Assembly: GCA_009829735.1 (NCBI GenBank)
Contig: CM020618.1
Span: 28,682,894-28,746,893, forward strand
Length of the DNA stretch: 64,000 nucleotides
Direction: 5' to 3'
From: Pyropia yezoensis
Taxonomy: Eukaryota; Rhodophyta; Bangiophyceae; Bangiales; Bangiaceae
Shown here: positions 20,809-32,211 of the stretch, in pieces
How positions within the stretch are numbered: the stretch's first letter is position 1
How the letters are laid out: every line of letters starts with the position of its first letter
Notes under the pieces: model-generated
What the model saw: only the letters and a program-made list of their open reading frames with translations
Databases searched by the model: none
What the model was told of the DNA's origin: nothing
Translations under genes and position numbers: made by a program

Positions 20809-23639
20809 AATGGCCGACGACCTCAGGGGGCAGCGAGTGCACCCGGACCCCAGACCGTCCGAGGAAAGCGGCCGAGCGCAACAGCGACAAGACGACAGCC
20901 GTCCTGAATGTTCACGATGGGGTTAAGGCGGGTGGCGACCGGAAGGGGAAGGACGGCAAAGAACAAAAGAACGACACAAGAACAGGGAGAGCGGAGACGG
21001 GACCACACGCGCTCCCAGCCCGGCACGGATGTGAACAACGGGGGTGGGTGTGCGCCGTTCTACCCCCCCCCCCCCCACCCCCCCTCTGGGATTTGTACCG
21101 CCCCGCTCACTTCCCCACCCGCCAGCTCACTCTCCCACCCGCCTGTTCGCCCGCCGACCGCCCGCCTGCCCGCCCGTCCGCCCGTGGGGCCCGCGTGGGA
21201 ACGAAGCGGGGCGACCAGACGGCGGCCGGCCACGCTCGCCAATCCCCCCCCAGCCTCCCACACACCCGACAGCGGGCGTGACATGACGCAACCGCATGCC
21301 CTCCTCGCAAGGCCTGCAGGGCGCGCGCGCCCAGGTCACCCCCCCTCCCCCCCCCACCTCCCCTGCCACCAGCGCCGCCACCACCGCCACCATCGCCAAC
21401 TCCGCCGCCACCACCGCCACCACCGCCGGCGCCGCTTACCAGACCAAACCACATCAAACCACAAAGGGGACGTGGCGGCGCCCACGCCAGTTGCAGCCGC
21501 AATTCGTGAGCACACCAGCAGGGAAAGAGCAGCGGGAAGGATGGGATAGACTGCGCCCCGGCGGCGCCCCCCCCCGCCGCCTCGACCGCGCCCCCCGCCT
21601 CGACAGCCCAGGCGGACGGCAGCAGTGGGAGCGGCGGCTACGGCCTGCCACCAGCCCCATCGAAGCGTGTCGTACCGGGTGCCGGCAGGCCGGCCGTCAT
21701 GGCCCGCCCGCCCGCCCGCTCGCCCGCTCAGCTGCCCGAACGGCCCACCTGGTATGGCGACACGGCGGCCAGCCGACACCCTCCCCCCCCCCCCGCCCCA
21801 CTTCCACGCGGCGGTGGGGGCCGCAAAAAAAAAGAGCCATCCGAACACCACAACTAGCGCGGCAGGCAGTCGAGAAGGAAACGCCCGCCGGTAGCCGCGG
21901 CAGCTATGACGTCAAAATGACGTGGGCGAGAGGAGGGGATGGGGCGGAGACGTAATGCGGGGGCAGAGGGGTAGGAGGGTGAAAAAAAGGCGGGCGGGGA
22001 GGAGGAGGCGTCTTGGCGGGGCCTCTGCTGCTGGTGGCGGTGTGGGCCCACGGACCTCGGGGGCGGAATGATGCTGGCGACACAGAGGCCGGCGGGCGGA
22101 CGCGCTCGCCTACCAAATTCCATCGACGTCTCCCGGTGGTGGTGGGGGGGTTGTGGAATTCCGATCTCTGGGGTGCGTGAGGGCGGGGGAGGCTCCGGAA
22201 TTTGGGCAGCCGCGTGACGGTGGCGCGGCGGCGCACCCGGGACGCATGGCAGTCCATACGGGAAGGCGAGGGGTTTGGGCAGGCACCCGGGCGGGCGGGT
22301 GGGTAACTAGAGGTGGGAGGAGCGGACGGGCGGCTCGGGCGCAGCTGGCCCAGGGATGCCCCCCCTCTTGCGGCGGTGTCGCTGCCCGTTTTCGATGACA
22401 TCGATGACGCCCGTTTCGGCAGCAGCGCGGCCGTGGCGGTGGACATGACAGGGTGGTAGGAGAAGTTGCGGTGGTGGCGGCAGTGGCCACGGCAGTGGAG
22501 GTGGCAGTGTCGGTGGAGGAAGGAGTGCCCGTGGCGGTAGCGGTGGAGATGGATGTGGTAGGAGGGGGGGTGGGGGGGTGGGAGGAGTTTCGAGACGAGT
22601 GGGCGTCGGTTACGGAAGTGGTGCCGGCACCCTCCCCACCCCCCGCTCTTCCCCCTGCTATCCCCCTGCCCCTCCCCTTCACATTTTCTAATCCCGCTCG
22701 CTTCCAGTGCTCCCCCCCACGTCTGCGTGGGCGATGTACTCGTAGCCACGACACCATTGACGGCGGCCGTGGCAACTCGTACTGCACAGGTGTCAGGTAG
22801 AGAGTCAATGTCCGGAGGAGGGGAGGAACAAGACCATGACTGCCAGCCGACGTCTGGCGGCTGGGGCGCGTGGGGAGGCTCCACCCCCACCCGACAGCCG
22901 TTTCCCGTTTCCCCGCCGCTGGCAGCGGCCGTGGCGCGCGGAGTGGCGTCTGCGGCGTGGCAACGGGGGCGGCGCCCCGTCGTCGGCGCCAGCGCGTTGG
23001 AATGAGACTACGGCTCCGGCGGCGGCTCCGGCGGTGACAGAGGCAGCGGGGGCAGCCGGGAGGTGAAGGCGGCGGCCGGCACCGGGCGGCAGCCGTCACC
23101 ACAGACAGCCAGTGGCTGGGCGGGAGGTGGTGAGGTACGTCCCACTGCGGGGGCAGGCCAATGGGGAGGGGAGCGGGTGTGGACGGGCGGGCGGGTGCTG
23201 CCACCGTCAACCCCAGTCCCACAACCCGTGCGGGGTGCACGCGTGGGGGACGGACGCCATTCCCGCCTCCTGCCGCCCACTACCCCCGCCGGCGGCGGCG
23301 GCGGTGCAGGCGCTCGCACGATCGCTGCACTGACGCACCCGCGCGAGGGGGGGAGGGACGCTGCTGCCGCAGCTCCACGCCCGAGTCTGCCTGCCCGCCC
23401 AGCTCCCGTTCTCGTTGCTGCAACCCTGTTCCCAGCAGAGTGGTCAGCTCTTCTTGTTGCGGCGAGGTTGTTCCGCGTCTTCATCCCCCGCACCGCTATT
23501 CCCACCTGGGCCGCCCCTGGCTTTTGGGTCCCCCACCTTCACCTCCCCCCCCGACGCCTCTTCCGCCTCCACCCCCACCACCTCTTATCCGCCCCCCAGC
23601 CCGCCCCGTTTCTATCTTCCTCCTGGGCTCCCTGCCGCC
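20809..23639. other. divergent spacer, no supported gene
   Basis: Between a minus-strand gene and a plus-strand gene. Low-complexity frames occur on both strands (for example 21904-22890 and 22110-23240, minus) but no domain, signal peptide or consistent exon structure emerges. A GTGGCGGTGGCAGTGG-like simple repeat covers about 22430-22560. A GTACGT donor-like site at about 23136 (+) might belong to a 5' UTR exon of the gene starting at 23640, but this is not demonstrable. Confidence 0.4.
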
Positions 23640-24611
23640 ATGAGCCGCAGCTGGTCCTCCGTGGCCGTGGGGGCCGCCGCACTGGTGGTGGCCGCCGTAG
23701 CTGCCGCCACCTCCCCTACCCCCGCCGCCGCTTACCCAGTCCCTGCCTCGGCGTTTGCGCCCGCCTACCCAAGTGGCGGCGGCGGCGCCGCCCCACCTGC
23801 CAGCTGGTATGGCCAGCCGGGAGCCGCAGCGCCGGGGGCGGCGCCGGCAGGAGGGGCGCCGCCGCCACAGTCGCCACTGCCGCCCGGGAGCCCGCCGCCT
23901 GGTGGTCCGCCGCCGCCGCCGGCGGGTGCGCCCGCCTGGGCTCCTGCACCCGGTGCGGCCGCTTATGCGGCGGGCGCCGCGCCGCCGCCGGCGGCACACG
24001 CGGCCGCCTACCCACCCCAGCCGGCGGCTGCTGGCGCTGTACCCGGCGTGCCGGCGGCAGCAGATGCTGTTGCCGCGGCGGCGGCCGCCGCGCCCCCCCC
24101 CTCCCCCGGCGCCCCTGGCGCCGACGCCGCGGCGGCTGCGACAGCGGCGGGCGGGTCGTCGCCCTTCACGCCCACCTCAGAGTCGACGACCATCACGCGG
24201 GAGGACGGGGTGGTGCGCGCAGCCGGCGACGGGGACACTGCCGATGGCGAAGGCGGCGAGTGCACGCTCGACACTTACGCCCCCGACGAGCGGCCAACGG
24301 TTGTCCGTCAGTGGCCCGTCCTGCGGGCGCCCGCCGGGGAGCGCGTCGCGGCGGCGCGGCTCGAGCGGGAGGTGGCATGTGTGGTGAGCCGCGGCGGGGG
24401 GGTCGGCGGCGGCGCCGGCACCGGCGCTGGCGCGGGTGACCTGGTCGCCACCGTTGGCGTCGACGGCGTGCGCGTATGTGCGGGGGGGGACTGCTGTACG
24501 GTGGAGGGCCGCAAGGCAGGGGACGCGGTGGAGCAGGTGCGCCGCAGTGCGAGCGCAGAGGGCAAGGTCTACGTATCGGTCGTGTCCACCGCCCGGTGCG
24601 TGCTGGCGTGA
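23640..24611 (+). CDS. secreted Ala/Pro-rich protein with Cys-containing C-terminal domain
   Basis: Protein of 323 aa; the ATG has a near-ideal context (GCCGCCATGA). The signal peptide lies at about residues 1-30 (AVGAAALVVAAVAAAT then TPAAA). Residues 30-175 are Pro/Ala/Gly-rich with Tyr (SWYGQPG, AAYPPQP), resembling hydroxyproline-rich wall proteins. From about residue 180 the composition becomes normal: acidic stretch DGDTADGEGGEC, then a globular-looking region with Cys at CTLD, ACVVS, VCAGGDCC and RCVLA. The paired CC and final Cys suggest disulfides. No domain family recognised. It is likely a cell-wall or matrix protein, judged from composition and signal peptide only. Confidence 0.72.
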   Translation: MSRSWSSVAVGAAALVVAAVAAATSPTPAAAYPVPASAFAPAYPSGGGGAAPPASWYGQPGAAAPGAAPAGGAPPPQSPLPPGSPPPGGPPPPPAGAPAWAPAPGAAAYAAGAAPPPAAHAAAYPPQPAAAGAVPGVPAAADAVAAAAAAAPPPSPGAPGADAAAAATAAGGSSPFTPTSESTTITREDGVVRAAGDGDTADGEGGECTLDTYAPDERPTVVRQWPVLRAPAGERVAAARLEREVACVVSRGGGVGGGAGTGAGAGDLVATVGVDGVRVCAGGDCCTVEGRKAGDAVEQVRRSASAEGKVYVSVVSTARCVLA

Positions 24612-26169
24612 GGAGGAGGGGGGGGCGGGCGAGGAGATGGGGGCGGGGGGGAGGGCGCGTGCGTTGGCGCTGCTACTCGGCGTGGCGGCAGCAAGGTTGT
24701 GGTGCGGCGGGGCTGTAGTGCGCGTGGACCATAGGGGCTGGTGCCAGTGGTGAGTGCGCAGCTATGTGGAGCGCGACCGCTGCATATTCATACCTACACA
24801 CAGGAGGTGAGGAAGGCGGTGTTCCTAGAGTTTCCTGTGTTTCTCTTTTCTCCTCTTTCCCGCCCCTGGCATTGGCACTCCCTTGGCAATGGGGTCCCTG
24901 CCGCGGCACGCCCGCCAGACCACGAGTGCGGCCCCCGCTGCGGGGGGGGCACACCGGGCGCGCTCCATGGCGCGCGCCGCGCCTCGGCCGCGGCAGGGAG
25001 TCGTGACTGCGCACGGGCGAATCGTCCTACGAAACGCGCCTGACCAGGATGAAAAAAAACAAGAAACAAAAAGCAGACTCGTTGATGCCTCTGTTAAGTA
25101 CCAATTTTCCACCATCTTGTTCGCAGTCTATTCGTAGGACGGCGAGGGCCTCTCTCCACGCTTCCGTCCTATCTTGTCACCCTCTGTCAAAACCGCCTCC
25201 AGCGTCGGGCCTCATCACTGTGGGGGGGGAGGAGTTTGTACAGACGCTGCTTTCGCCGCGCGAGCATGGGTGGGGGGTGTTCATCCTCTGCTCATCAATG
25301 GCCGTCGCGTCATCGCCGTAGCCATCTGCTGGGGATTTTCAGTCGAGGTACATATGTGTACCGTGAAATCTTTTGGCATGTGTGGTTCCCTAAACCCTCG
25401 TGGAGTGGGCCTTTCCCGGTGACGGGGCAGGCCCGAATGGGGCGGTCGCGTGGCCGCACCCACCGCACCTTCCGCGGACCCCACTCGTGATTGGTCGATC
25501 TCAGGGAGGGAGGTGCCCCCATTCGCGGCACCAGGCACACCCGCCCAGGCCATACATGCGACGTTTGACCGCGTGAGTGGCAGCCGTCGGTTTTTGCGTG
25601 TGCTGGGCCGGCTTGTGCTGGGCCGGCGTGTGCTGGCCAGTCGTGGTGGCCCCGCCAGTGGGCCCACAATGGGGGGGCGGCGGGAGGGGGGTAGCCCACG
25701 GCTGTGGCGTGCCGCGCTGTGCGCCTGCCCAGCCGCGGTTCCGCCCGCCCTCTCCCCGGGCAGCGCCGCCGTGTGCGAGGCGGACACGTGCCGCCGCCAC
25801 CCTGCGCCGCCCGCCGCCGTCGTCAGCTGGGCCATCACCCGTCGCACAGCCTCACTGGCGGGGGGGGGTGTCTTCCAGTCATCCACGCGGCGCCAACCGC
25901 CAAACACCACCGTACTCACTCCCATCGGCATCCTCCCGCCACTCCCCACCTTCCTCTTCCTTCATGTATGATACCCTCGTATCTCTAGCGTTGCCGCCCC
26001 TCCCCACCGCCACCGGCCCAGCCTCGTCGTGCCTTCGTGACGTGTCTTGGCGCGGGGCACCCATCCCACGGTCGACCCACGCCGCTCCTCCGAGCTCGTC
26101 CCCCTCCGCCCCCGCCTTCTCCTCACTTTACTTGCGCTCTGCCCCCCGCCCCGTCCTGATCGCTGTACG
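24612..26169. other. intergenic spacer
   Basis: No supported gene. About 25040-25140 is relatively AT-rich. A short tandem tgtgctgggccggc repeat occurs at about 25600-25640. The last 200 bases are pyrimidine-rich and probably leader of the carrier gene. Confidence 0.45.
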
Positions 26170-27238
26170 ATGGACCCGGGGAGACCCTTTCCCCCTACGC
26201 CAACACCGCCATCCCCTTCTCACCCTTCCCCCCCTTCCCCCGGGGCGGCACCCCCCCCCCCCCCCCTCGGCTTTCTCCCCCCGCGGTGGCGTCCCTGTGG
26301 CAGTCCCTCGCTCTAGGTGGCACCGCCTGTGGCCTGTCGGCGGTCGCGACGCACCCTCTGGATGTCATCAAGACGCGCATGCAGACGGCGGCAGGGGGCG
26401 GCAGTGGCGGCCGCGGCGCCGCCACCGCCGCCGCTGCCCGCGCCCGCGGCCTTGGCCACACCCCCGCCTTTGCCCTCTCTGGCGTGCAAAGTGCGCTGCC
26501 GCCGCCGCCCCTGCTGCGTGCTACCGCCTGGCGGGTGATTGCTGGCGGCGCGCCTGCCCTGTACGCGGGCCTGGGCGCCGCCCTCGCCCGGGCGGCCACC
26601 TACTCGGCTGTCCGCGTCGGCGGGTATGAGCGCGCCCGCGGCGCCGTTGCGGCGCACACGGGCCTCCCCGAGTCGGCAGGGGTGGTCAAGGCGGCCGCTG
26701 GCGCCGCCGCGGGCGCCGCGGGCGCGCTCGTTGGCGCGCCCTTTGAGCTGGCCAAGACGCGCATGCAGGCCGCCCCGCCGGGGGCGTACCGCCACCTGGG
26801 CGACGCCCTCCTCCGTGCCGCGGGCGGCCCGGGAGGGCTGGCCGGCCTGTGGCGGGGGGGCGTGCCCGCCGTGGCCCGCGCGGCGGTGGTGAATGCGGCA
26901 CAGCTGGGGGTGTATGACGGGGCCAAGGGGTGGATCCGATCCGCCGGTGGGTGGGGCCCCGGGGGGGGGGGTGGGGCCTGGAAGTGGCGGCTGCCGCCGT
27001 CAGCGGGGTCGTGACGACGACCGTGTCAAGCCCTGCAGACGTCATCAAGACCCAAATGATGGTGCAGAGGGGGGGGCTGGGGCTGGCCGCCACTGCACTG
27101 GGACTGCTTCGAGCAGAAGGCACGTGGGGGCTCTTTCGAGGGTGGACCGCTGCGTACCTGCGGCTTGGCCCTCAAACCGCGCTCGCGCTGTGCTTGTACG
27201 AGCGGCTGCGACAGCTGGCTGGCTTTGAGGGTCTCTGA
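26170..27238 (+). CDS. mitochondrial carrier (SLC25), DIC/OGC/UCP-like
   Basis: All three signature motifs of the mitochondrial carrier family are present in order: HPLDVIKTRM, PFELAKTRM and PADVIKTQM. Each is followed by the usual even-numbered helix (LYAGLGAALARAATYSAVR, LWRGGVPAVARAAVVNAAQL, LFRGWTAAYLRLGPQTAL). The pattern around helices 2, 4 and 6 is closest to dicarboxylate/oxoglutarate/uncoupling-type carriers; the substrate cannot be assigned. The gene exchanges metabolites across the mitochondrial inner membrane. Repeats 1-2 and repeat 3 lie in different frames: the frame is lost at a run of 11 G (26961-26971). The only in-frame ATG candidate (26170) is likewise separated from repeat 1 by a run of 16 C (26251-26266), and repeat 1 itself has no ATG. 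One missing base in each run would give a continuous reading frame, so base-count error is likelier than decay. Confidence 0.85.
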
Positions 27239-29172
27239 TGAGTGCGTGCAGGGGGTTGTGGACGTGGCGGCGGCGGCGGTTGTGGTGGCAAGAGCTTTTT
27301 GTTGGGGGGGACAGCGGACTTTGGCGGTGGGGGGGGGGGGTGTGGGGGGGAGGGAGTGCAAGCCTTGCACCCGCTTCGCATTGCGAGCGGGAGGCCCCTG
27401 GGAGGAAGAAGAGGCAAACTGGGCGCGGATACTGTAACGGACGTTTGCTTGCGGTAGCACAGCAGTGGAGCCGATGTTACTTGTTCTTCTTCTTTCATCC
27501 CTCATATCCGCTGCCCTGTTGGCCATGGCCAGGCAACAACTGCACAGCGCATCCGTGGCAGAGGGCTTTACGATACCTCTTGGGGGCCGCCGTGCCAGAG
27601 GACTGGTCGCGGCGGTCATCGTCGCGTGGGTGGAACAGCTACCGTGGGTTCCCTCACAGTCAGTGATGGGAAGGAAGGGGGAGGAAACGGGGTCGGCGAC
27701 AGCGACAGCGGTGCAAGAGGCGGAAAGGGGCGGGGGGACGGGGGGGGAGCCGGGGGGAGGGGGAGGGCGACAGGGACATTGGCTCCAGCGGCTGAACAAG
27801 GTCCGGCGCCGGGGCTTAAGCTTTAGTCTCCAGGCCAGTACGCGGCCGCGTACTGGCACCCCGGTCAAAGAGTCCTCACATGGGTGCGGACGCAGCGCTC
27901 CGGAATTTATTGTAGTTTGTGAATTGTACTTGTGGGAGCATTGTAAATCTGCATCCTCCCCGATATTCTCATGCATCAAGCTGGAATCCAACGACGCGTA
28001 TTCGTCGATTCCACCACCCAGAAGCCGCAGCCGAGGGATTGTGCTCTCGAGAGGGGAGTGTCGCAAAAAACCGGCCAATGGGCGGCGCTCGCGCGCGGGC
28101 GCCGCTTTCTCCTGTTTTAGAAAACATGATTGAGCGGCTGGGAGGCGGCGGCGGTTGCTCGAAAAATCTCCCGAGGCCTCTCCTCGTCAGACGCTAGGTC
28201 TGTCGACGACGGCGGCCGGCAGCCACACAACTCGTCACCCGCGGCGGGCCCGCGCCCTCGTACGAGGCTGTGGAGATCCCAAAGTCGCGGCCGAGTGGGT
28301 TCGTTGTCTGTGAGTGCGCCTGCGCCTGCGCGGAGGCGGTGGTGGCCGGGGCGCGGTCCGGGGAGTCTCTTTCATGTATGTACAGTACTGTACATGTGGT
28401 ATAGTGTGGGAGGTCCAATTCACGCGCTGGCCCTCGCGGCCTCGGAGCTCACACCAACACACCTGCCGCGGGCCTCGCGCGGAACAATATCGAAAAGGAA
28501 TCGAGAAGCAGAGTAGTGCATCGCCAAACTGTATGCGGCCGGAGCCACACACAACGGCCGTCCCCGCTGCCGGCCGTCGCCGCCTGCCCAATCGTTCCCG
28601 TCGATGAGGGTGCGTTGTGTGGTGTGCTGCAGCCGGCCAACCGCGTGGCGGCTGTGGTTGTGCCGCAGACACCCTCCTCCCCGCCACACCCGCGCAGTCA
28701 TAGGCTGGAAGCGGCCGTGGCCTGGGTGTCGTTGGTGGACCACCTCGCATATCGCGGTGGGCACACCCGCCCTCCCCCCCCTCTCAGACCGCCGTTGACG
28801 GTGTTTGTACCGTACAACGTAGGTTCATGCGACCCCCCCCTACGCCCATTGCGCTGCTTCGCACAGCGTCCGGTCGGGACGCGGGGGTGGCACATCTCCA
28901 CGCCCTTCGCATATTTACCTCTCCCGTATCCTCCCTCAGCCCCTGCACAAAACCAGCGTCTCCCCCTTATCAGTCCCGCCCACCCCACCCCCCCGCGACG
29001 CCACCCTCCCCTCTGCGTCATCTCCCTCTCACCCCACCACGCCCCTGACCCAGCTGTTGACGTTGCCGCCGCCGCTCTCGCCGCCACCCCCGCGACCGGC
29101 CCTCCGTCACCCTCTTTGCCACGCCCGCGTCTGGTCAAGTCAGCGCCCCCCTCACGCCCGCTGTCTTTCACG
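27239..29172. other. intergenic spacer, no supported gene
   Basis: Overlapping frames on both strands (27465-28133 + and 27026-28078 -) were inspected. The plus frame begins with a signal-like hydrophobic run, but neither shows a family or a consistent composition. An 18-bp palindrome lies at 28378-28395. The stretch before 29173 is pyrimidine-rich leader. Confidence 0.4.
28378..28395. promoter_or_regulatory. 18-bp palindrome atgtacagtactgtacat
   Basis: Perfect palindrome with three overlapping GTAC cores. A related perfect palindrome lies at 35241-35258. A dimeric-factor binding site is possible; GTAC cores are bound by SBP-type factors in green algae, but that link is only an analogy here. 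Confidence 0.4.
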
Positions 29173-30585
29173 ATGCTTGCCGCCGCCGCCCGCGGGCGGG
29201 TTGCGGCCCTTCCCCTCCGGGGCGCCCGCCCGCCGCCCCCCTTCCTCCCACCCACTGGCAGTGGCGGCGGGGGCGCGCACTCGGCGGCGGCGCCACGACC
29301 GCTGCCGCCATCGTCGTCTGGGGGCGGGGCGGGGGCCAAGCGCCGCGGCGTCCCGGCGCAGCCGGCGCCGTCGCAGCAGCCGCCTCCCACCCGCCGGCTA
29401 TCGTCGGCTGTGGCGGTGGGCGAGGGGGACGCGGCCGCCGCTGCAGCCGCCTCCACTGCCGCTGTTGCGGCCCGTCGGGCACCGACGGTGGTGCTTCCCG
29501 CGGGCCACCGGGCGTTGGTGGCGGGTGCTCCCCCCCCCACCGCCGCCGTGCCTTCCCCCCTGGGGGTGGGCCTGCCGATTGGCGTCGCCGCCGGCGCGCT
29601 GGGCGGCGCCGCCGGTCTCGGCGGCGCCGTCTTTTCCATCCCCCTCCTCGTCCGGTATGGGGGGCTCGCGCAGCGCGCGGCGGCGGGCACCGCCCTGACC
29701 GCCGTCATTGGCACCGCCACCGCCTCGGCGTTGACGTTTGGCGCGGCGGGCCACCTCGACGTGGGCGTCGCTGCCGTGCTGGGCGCCGCCGCCGCCGCGG
29801 GCGCGCCACTTGGCGTAGCCGCATCGGCCCGCCTTCCGGCGGGGGTGCTGCGCAAGGCACTGGGCGGCTTCCTCATGCTCCTTGCGCCGGGCCTCCCTGC
29901 CCGTCAAGTATGGATGGCGCGGCGGGAGGAGGACGCCGTGGCCGCGACGGTCGCGGCCGCGGCATTGGCAGCCGACCACGACGCCCGAGATTCTCGAGAT
30001 GGCGACGCTGTCGCCGTCGTTGTTGCCACCGCCGCCTCCGCCCCATCCCGTGAGGTGCTCGTCGGCGGCGGCCTCGCCGCGGGTTTTGTGTCGGGCGTCC
30101 TTGGTGTCAGCGGCGGGGGTCTGCTGGTGCCCCTGCTGGCGGTGGCGGCTCCCGCGTGGCCCATCCACACCGTCGTTGGCACCGCGTTTGCGGCCATGGT
30201 GCCGGCAGCTACCGCGGCAGCGGCAACGTATGGGCGGGCGGGCCTCGTCGCGGGCCGCTGGGTGACGCCCCTCCTCACTGGCACCGTGGTGGGCGGCGCG
30301 GGCGGTGCCGCCGCGGGCCTTGCCGCGCCCGAGGAGGTCCTCCGGGGCGGGGTAGCGCTCGTCCTTGGCGCCATGGGTTGGCGCGTCTGGCGGGGGGGGG
30401 GGGCGCGCGCAAGGGCCTCGCCGCAGCCGCCGAAAGCGTTGCCCGTGGGGTGCGCAATCGCCGCGCCTGAGGAGGGATTGGGGGGGGGGGCGGGCGCTAG
30501 GGAGGAGGGGTGGAGCGTGACCCACGCGGGCGTGTGCCTCCCGACCACTTTTTTTTTGAGACCACCACCGCTCATAGAAACATGA
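29173..30585 (+). CDS. TauE/SafE-family permease
   Basis: Sulfite exporter TauE/SafE family membrane protein, with two related halves of about four helices each. Half 1 (from about residue 128) has GVAAGALGGAAGLGGAVFSIPLL and TALTAVIGTATASALTF; half 2 (from about 294) has LAAGFVSGVLGVSGGGLLVPLL and GTAFAAMVPAATAAAATYG. The paired Gly-rich GxxxGxGGG re-entrant-like motifs are the family hallmark. Members move sulfite, sulfoacetate or other organosulfur anions. The first 120 residues are basic, Ala/Ser/Pro-rich and resemble an organelle transit peptide, so a plastid or mitochondrial membrane location is likely. The frame as given ends at 30585. A run of 12 G (30392-30403) near the end probably shifts it: the alternative frame gives a natural ending, RKGLAAAAESVARGVRNRRA, with stop at 30468-30470. 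Confidence 0.83.
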   Translation: MLAAAARGRVAALPLRGARPPPPFLPPTGSGGGGAHSAAAPRPLPPSSSGGGAGAKRRGVPAQPAPSQQPPPTRRLSSAVAVGEGDAAAAAAASTAAVAARRAPTVVLPAGHRALVAGAPPPTAAVPSPLGVGLPIGVAAGALGGAAGLGGAVFSIPLLVRYGGLAQRAAAGTALTAVIGTATASALTFGAAGHLDVGVAAVLGAAAAAGAPLGVAASARLPAGVLRKALGGFLMLLAPGLPARQVWMARREEDAVAATVAAAALAADHDARDSRDGDAVAVVVATAASAPSREVLVGGGLAAGFVSGVLGVSGGGLLVPLLAVAAPAWPIHTVVGTAFAAMVPAATAAAATYGRAGLVAGRWVTPLLTGTVVGGAGGAAAGLAAPEEVLRGGVALVLGAMGWRVWRGGGARARASPQPPKALPVGCAIAAPEEGLGGGAGAREEGWSVTHAGVCLPTTFFLRPPPLIET

Positions 30586-31094
30586 TTTTTTCCACTCGTT
30601 TCCTAGTTCTTTGGCGGCTCGCGCGATCCGAGAGTGATACGTACGGAGAGGGGGGTGGGCGGCACTGCGCGCTGCGCAGGATACCCCGCGGGGAAGCTGC
30701 ACCGGGCGCTCTGCTATCCCGATCACGTTGCCTTGGCAGCCTTGGCGCGCGTCTGACATCCGACCGGGGGGGCAGCCGCCACGCAGCGGGAGCAAGTCGC
30801 GGGAGCACAGTGCATCGAGGTGGAAAGCAGGAGTGCGGGGGAAGCTGGGGGGGCAGGTCGAGTGCCGGAGCGGGTTCATTGCCAGCGTGCGTCAGAAGGG
30901 TGCCCTGCCGGCGCGAAGACAGCCTGCAGCCGCCGCGCGCCACGGAACGGGCGCGCGCGACGTGGTAAGCGGTTGACGGCTAGGCACGCCGCCGGTCTGT
31001 CACCCTCACAGTGGCTCAACACGTCCTTCCCCCCTCTCTCCCCACCAACGACCCTCCCCCTTGGCCCCACGGACGTGGGCGTTAGCGCGAGTAC
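30586..31094. other. spacer holding the 3' end of SRP14
   Basis: Lies between two convergent genes. The final coding bases and 3' UTR of the minus-strand SRP14 gene should fall here. Reading straight on from its exon 4 reaches a stop at 30876-30878, but the added residues are unlike SRP14, so a last small exon is likely. Confidence 0.4.
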
Positions 31095-32211
31095 CTTTTT
31101 TGGCTTGGCCTTGAGGCCGCCCGTGTGCGCCCGAACAACGTCCATCAATCCCAGCTGGAAGCGGATCTGTGCGGGGAAGGACGGCCGCGGCGGGAGGGGG
31201 CGGCCGACACGGTAAAGACGGGGAGGGGACCAGCGCGATACGGGCCGACACAGCAACCCAAAGAAGAAAGACGTGTGAGCGACCCCCACAGCAGAGCCCA
31301 CTGCAGTTCACCACCCCCTCCCGTGCGGCCACTGCGTACCGCGCGCAGGTCACACAGTACAGCCACACGGTATCGCACCCCGCACACGCTGGTGCCGGCC
31401 CCAACCGCCCACCAGACCCCCCCCCCCTCCAACGTACCGAGTCCTTGGCCAGAACCGCGCAGCTGATTTTCTTCTTCCCGTCTGTCGCGCGGACCAAGCA
31501 CACTGGCCCCTCCTGCATGAAAGTCCACGAAAGAGAGGCCGGAAAAGCGGCCACCATGGCAAAGAGGCACACCCCAAGCACCAGAGACAGACAGACTCCC
31601 CGAGAGGACACACACAGCGGCGGCAAGGACGCAGCCACGTAAGGTAGAAAAAAAAGACAGTACCATCGCCAGTCAGTACTGGCCGTGGTGACCCGACAAG
31701 GCAGTCTCAACGACAGCGGCCGCCGCGACGCTCTCTACAACCTCTCTCGTTACTGGCGGCGGCCCTACTCCCCCCACTCCCAGGCCGCAGCAGGGCCATA
31801 CGTACAATCGGCTGCTTCTTGGCCGTCCGCACGTCCCGGCAGACGCGCTTCATTGAAATCCACACCGAGCCGCTCAGCTTGCTGTGGGCGACCGGCGTGC
31901 CGTCCACACACACACACACGGCACATTCGACAAAAAATAGAGAGCGGCGGGACGAAGGAAACACCATCGGGGGCCCAGACCATCCTAGTGCGGAGAACAA
32001 AAAATTGAGGAGAGGATGAGTGGGCGGGCGTCAGCACATCTGCCCCACAAGAATAAAAAGAAACCATACCTCCAAAGGCGCCCCTGGGCTGTCGACCAGA
32101 AGGTTGTTTCATCAAAGGGCACACGAGGGTACCAGCGGACTGGCTGACGTACCGCTTGTCGTGGAGCTTGGCCAGCTCCGACATGAACGCATCCTGGTCG
32201 AGCAGCCCCAT
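31095..32211 (-). CDS. SRP14: signal recognition particle 14 kDa subunit, multi-exon
   Basis: Four exons on the minus strand: 32211-32153, 31881-31806, 31512-31438 and 31166-31095. Spliced, they give a 94-residue protein beginning MGLLDQDAFMSELAKLHDKR, then KLSGSVWISMKRV, then the family signature CLVRATDGKKKIS, then IRFQLGLMDVVRAHTGGLK. This follows SRP14 from animals and plants over its whole core. SRP14 pairs with SRP9 to form the Alu domain that slows elongation while the ribosome docks at the ER. Three introns start GTACGT and all end CAG; junction phases agree exactly. After LKAKPKK at 31095 a GTACTC could be a fourth donor; the final basic tail exon was not located. The gene is invisible as a single open frame because each exon is only 59-76 bases. 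Confidence 0.88.

Noticed and set aside
21904-23240. Long minus-strand frames in the divergent spacer
   Set aside because: His/Arg/Thr translations of a GTGGCGGTGG-type simple repeat; no conserved segment.
27465-28133. Plus frame starting with a signal-like hydrophobic run
   Set aside because: Beyond the first 40 residues the composition is erratic, the minus strand is equally open, and no family or splice structure supports it.
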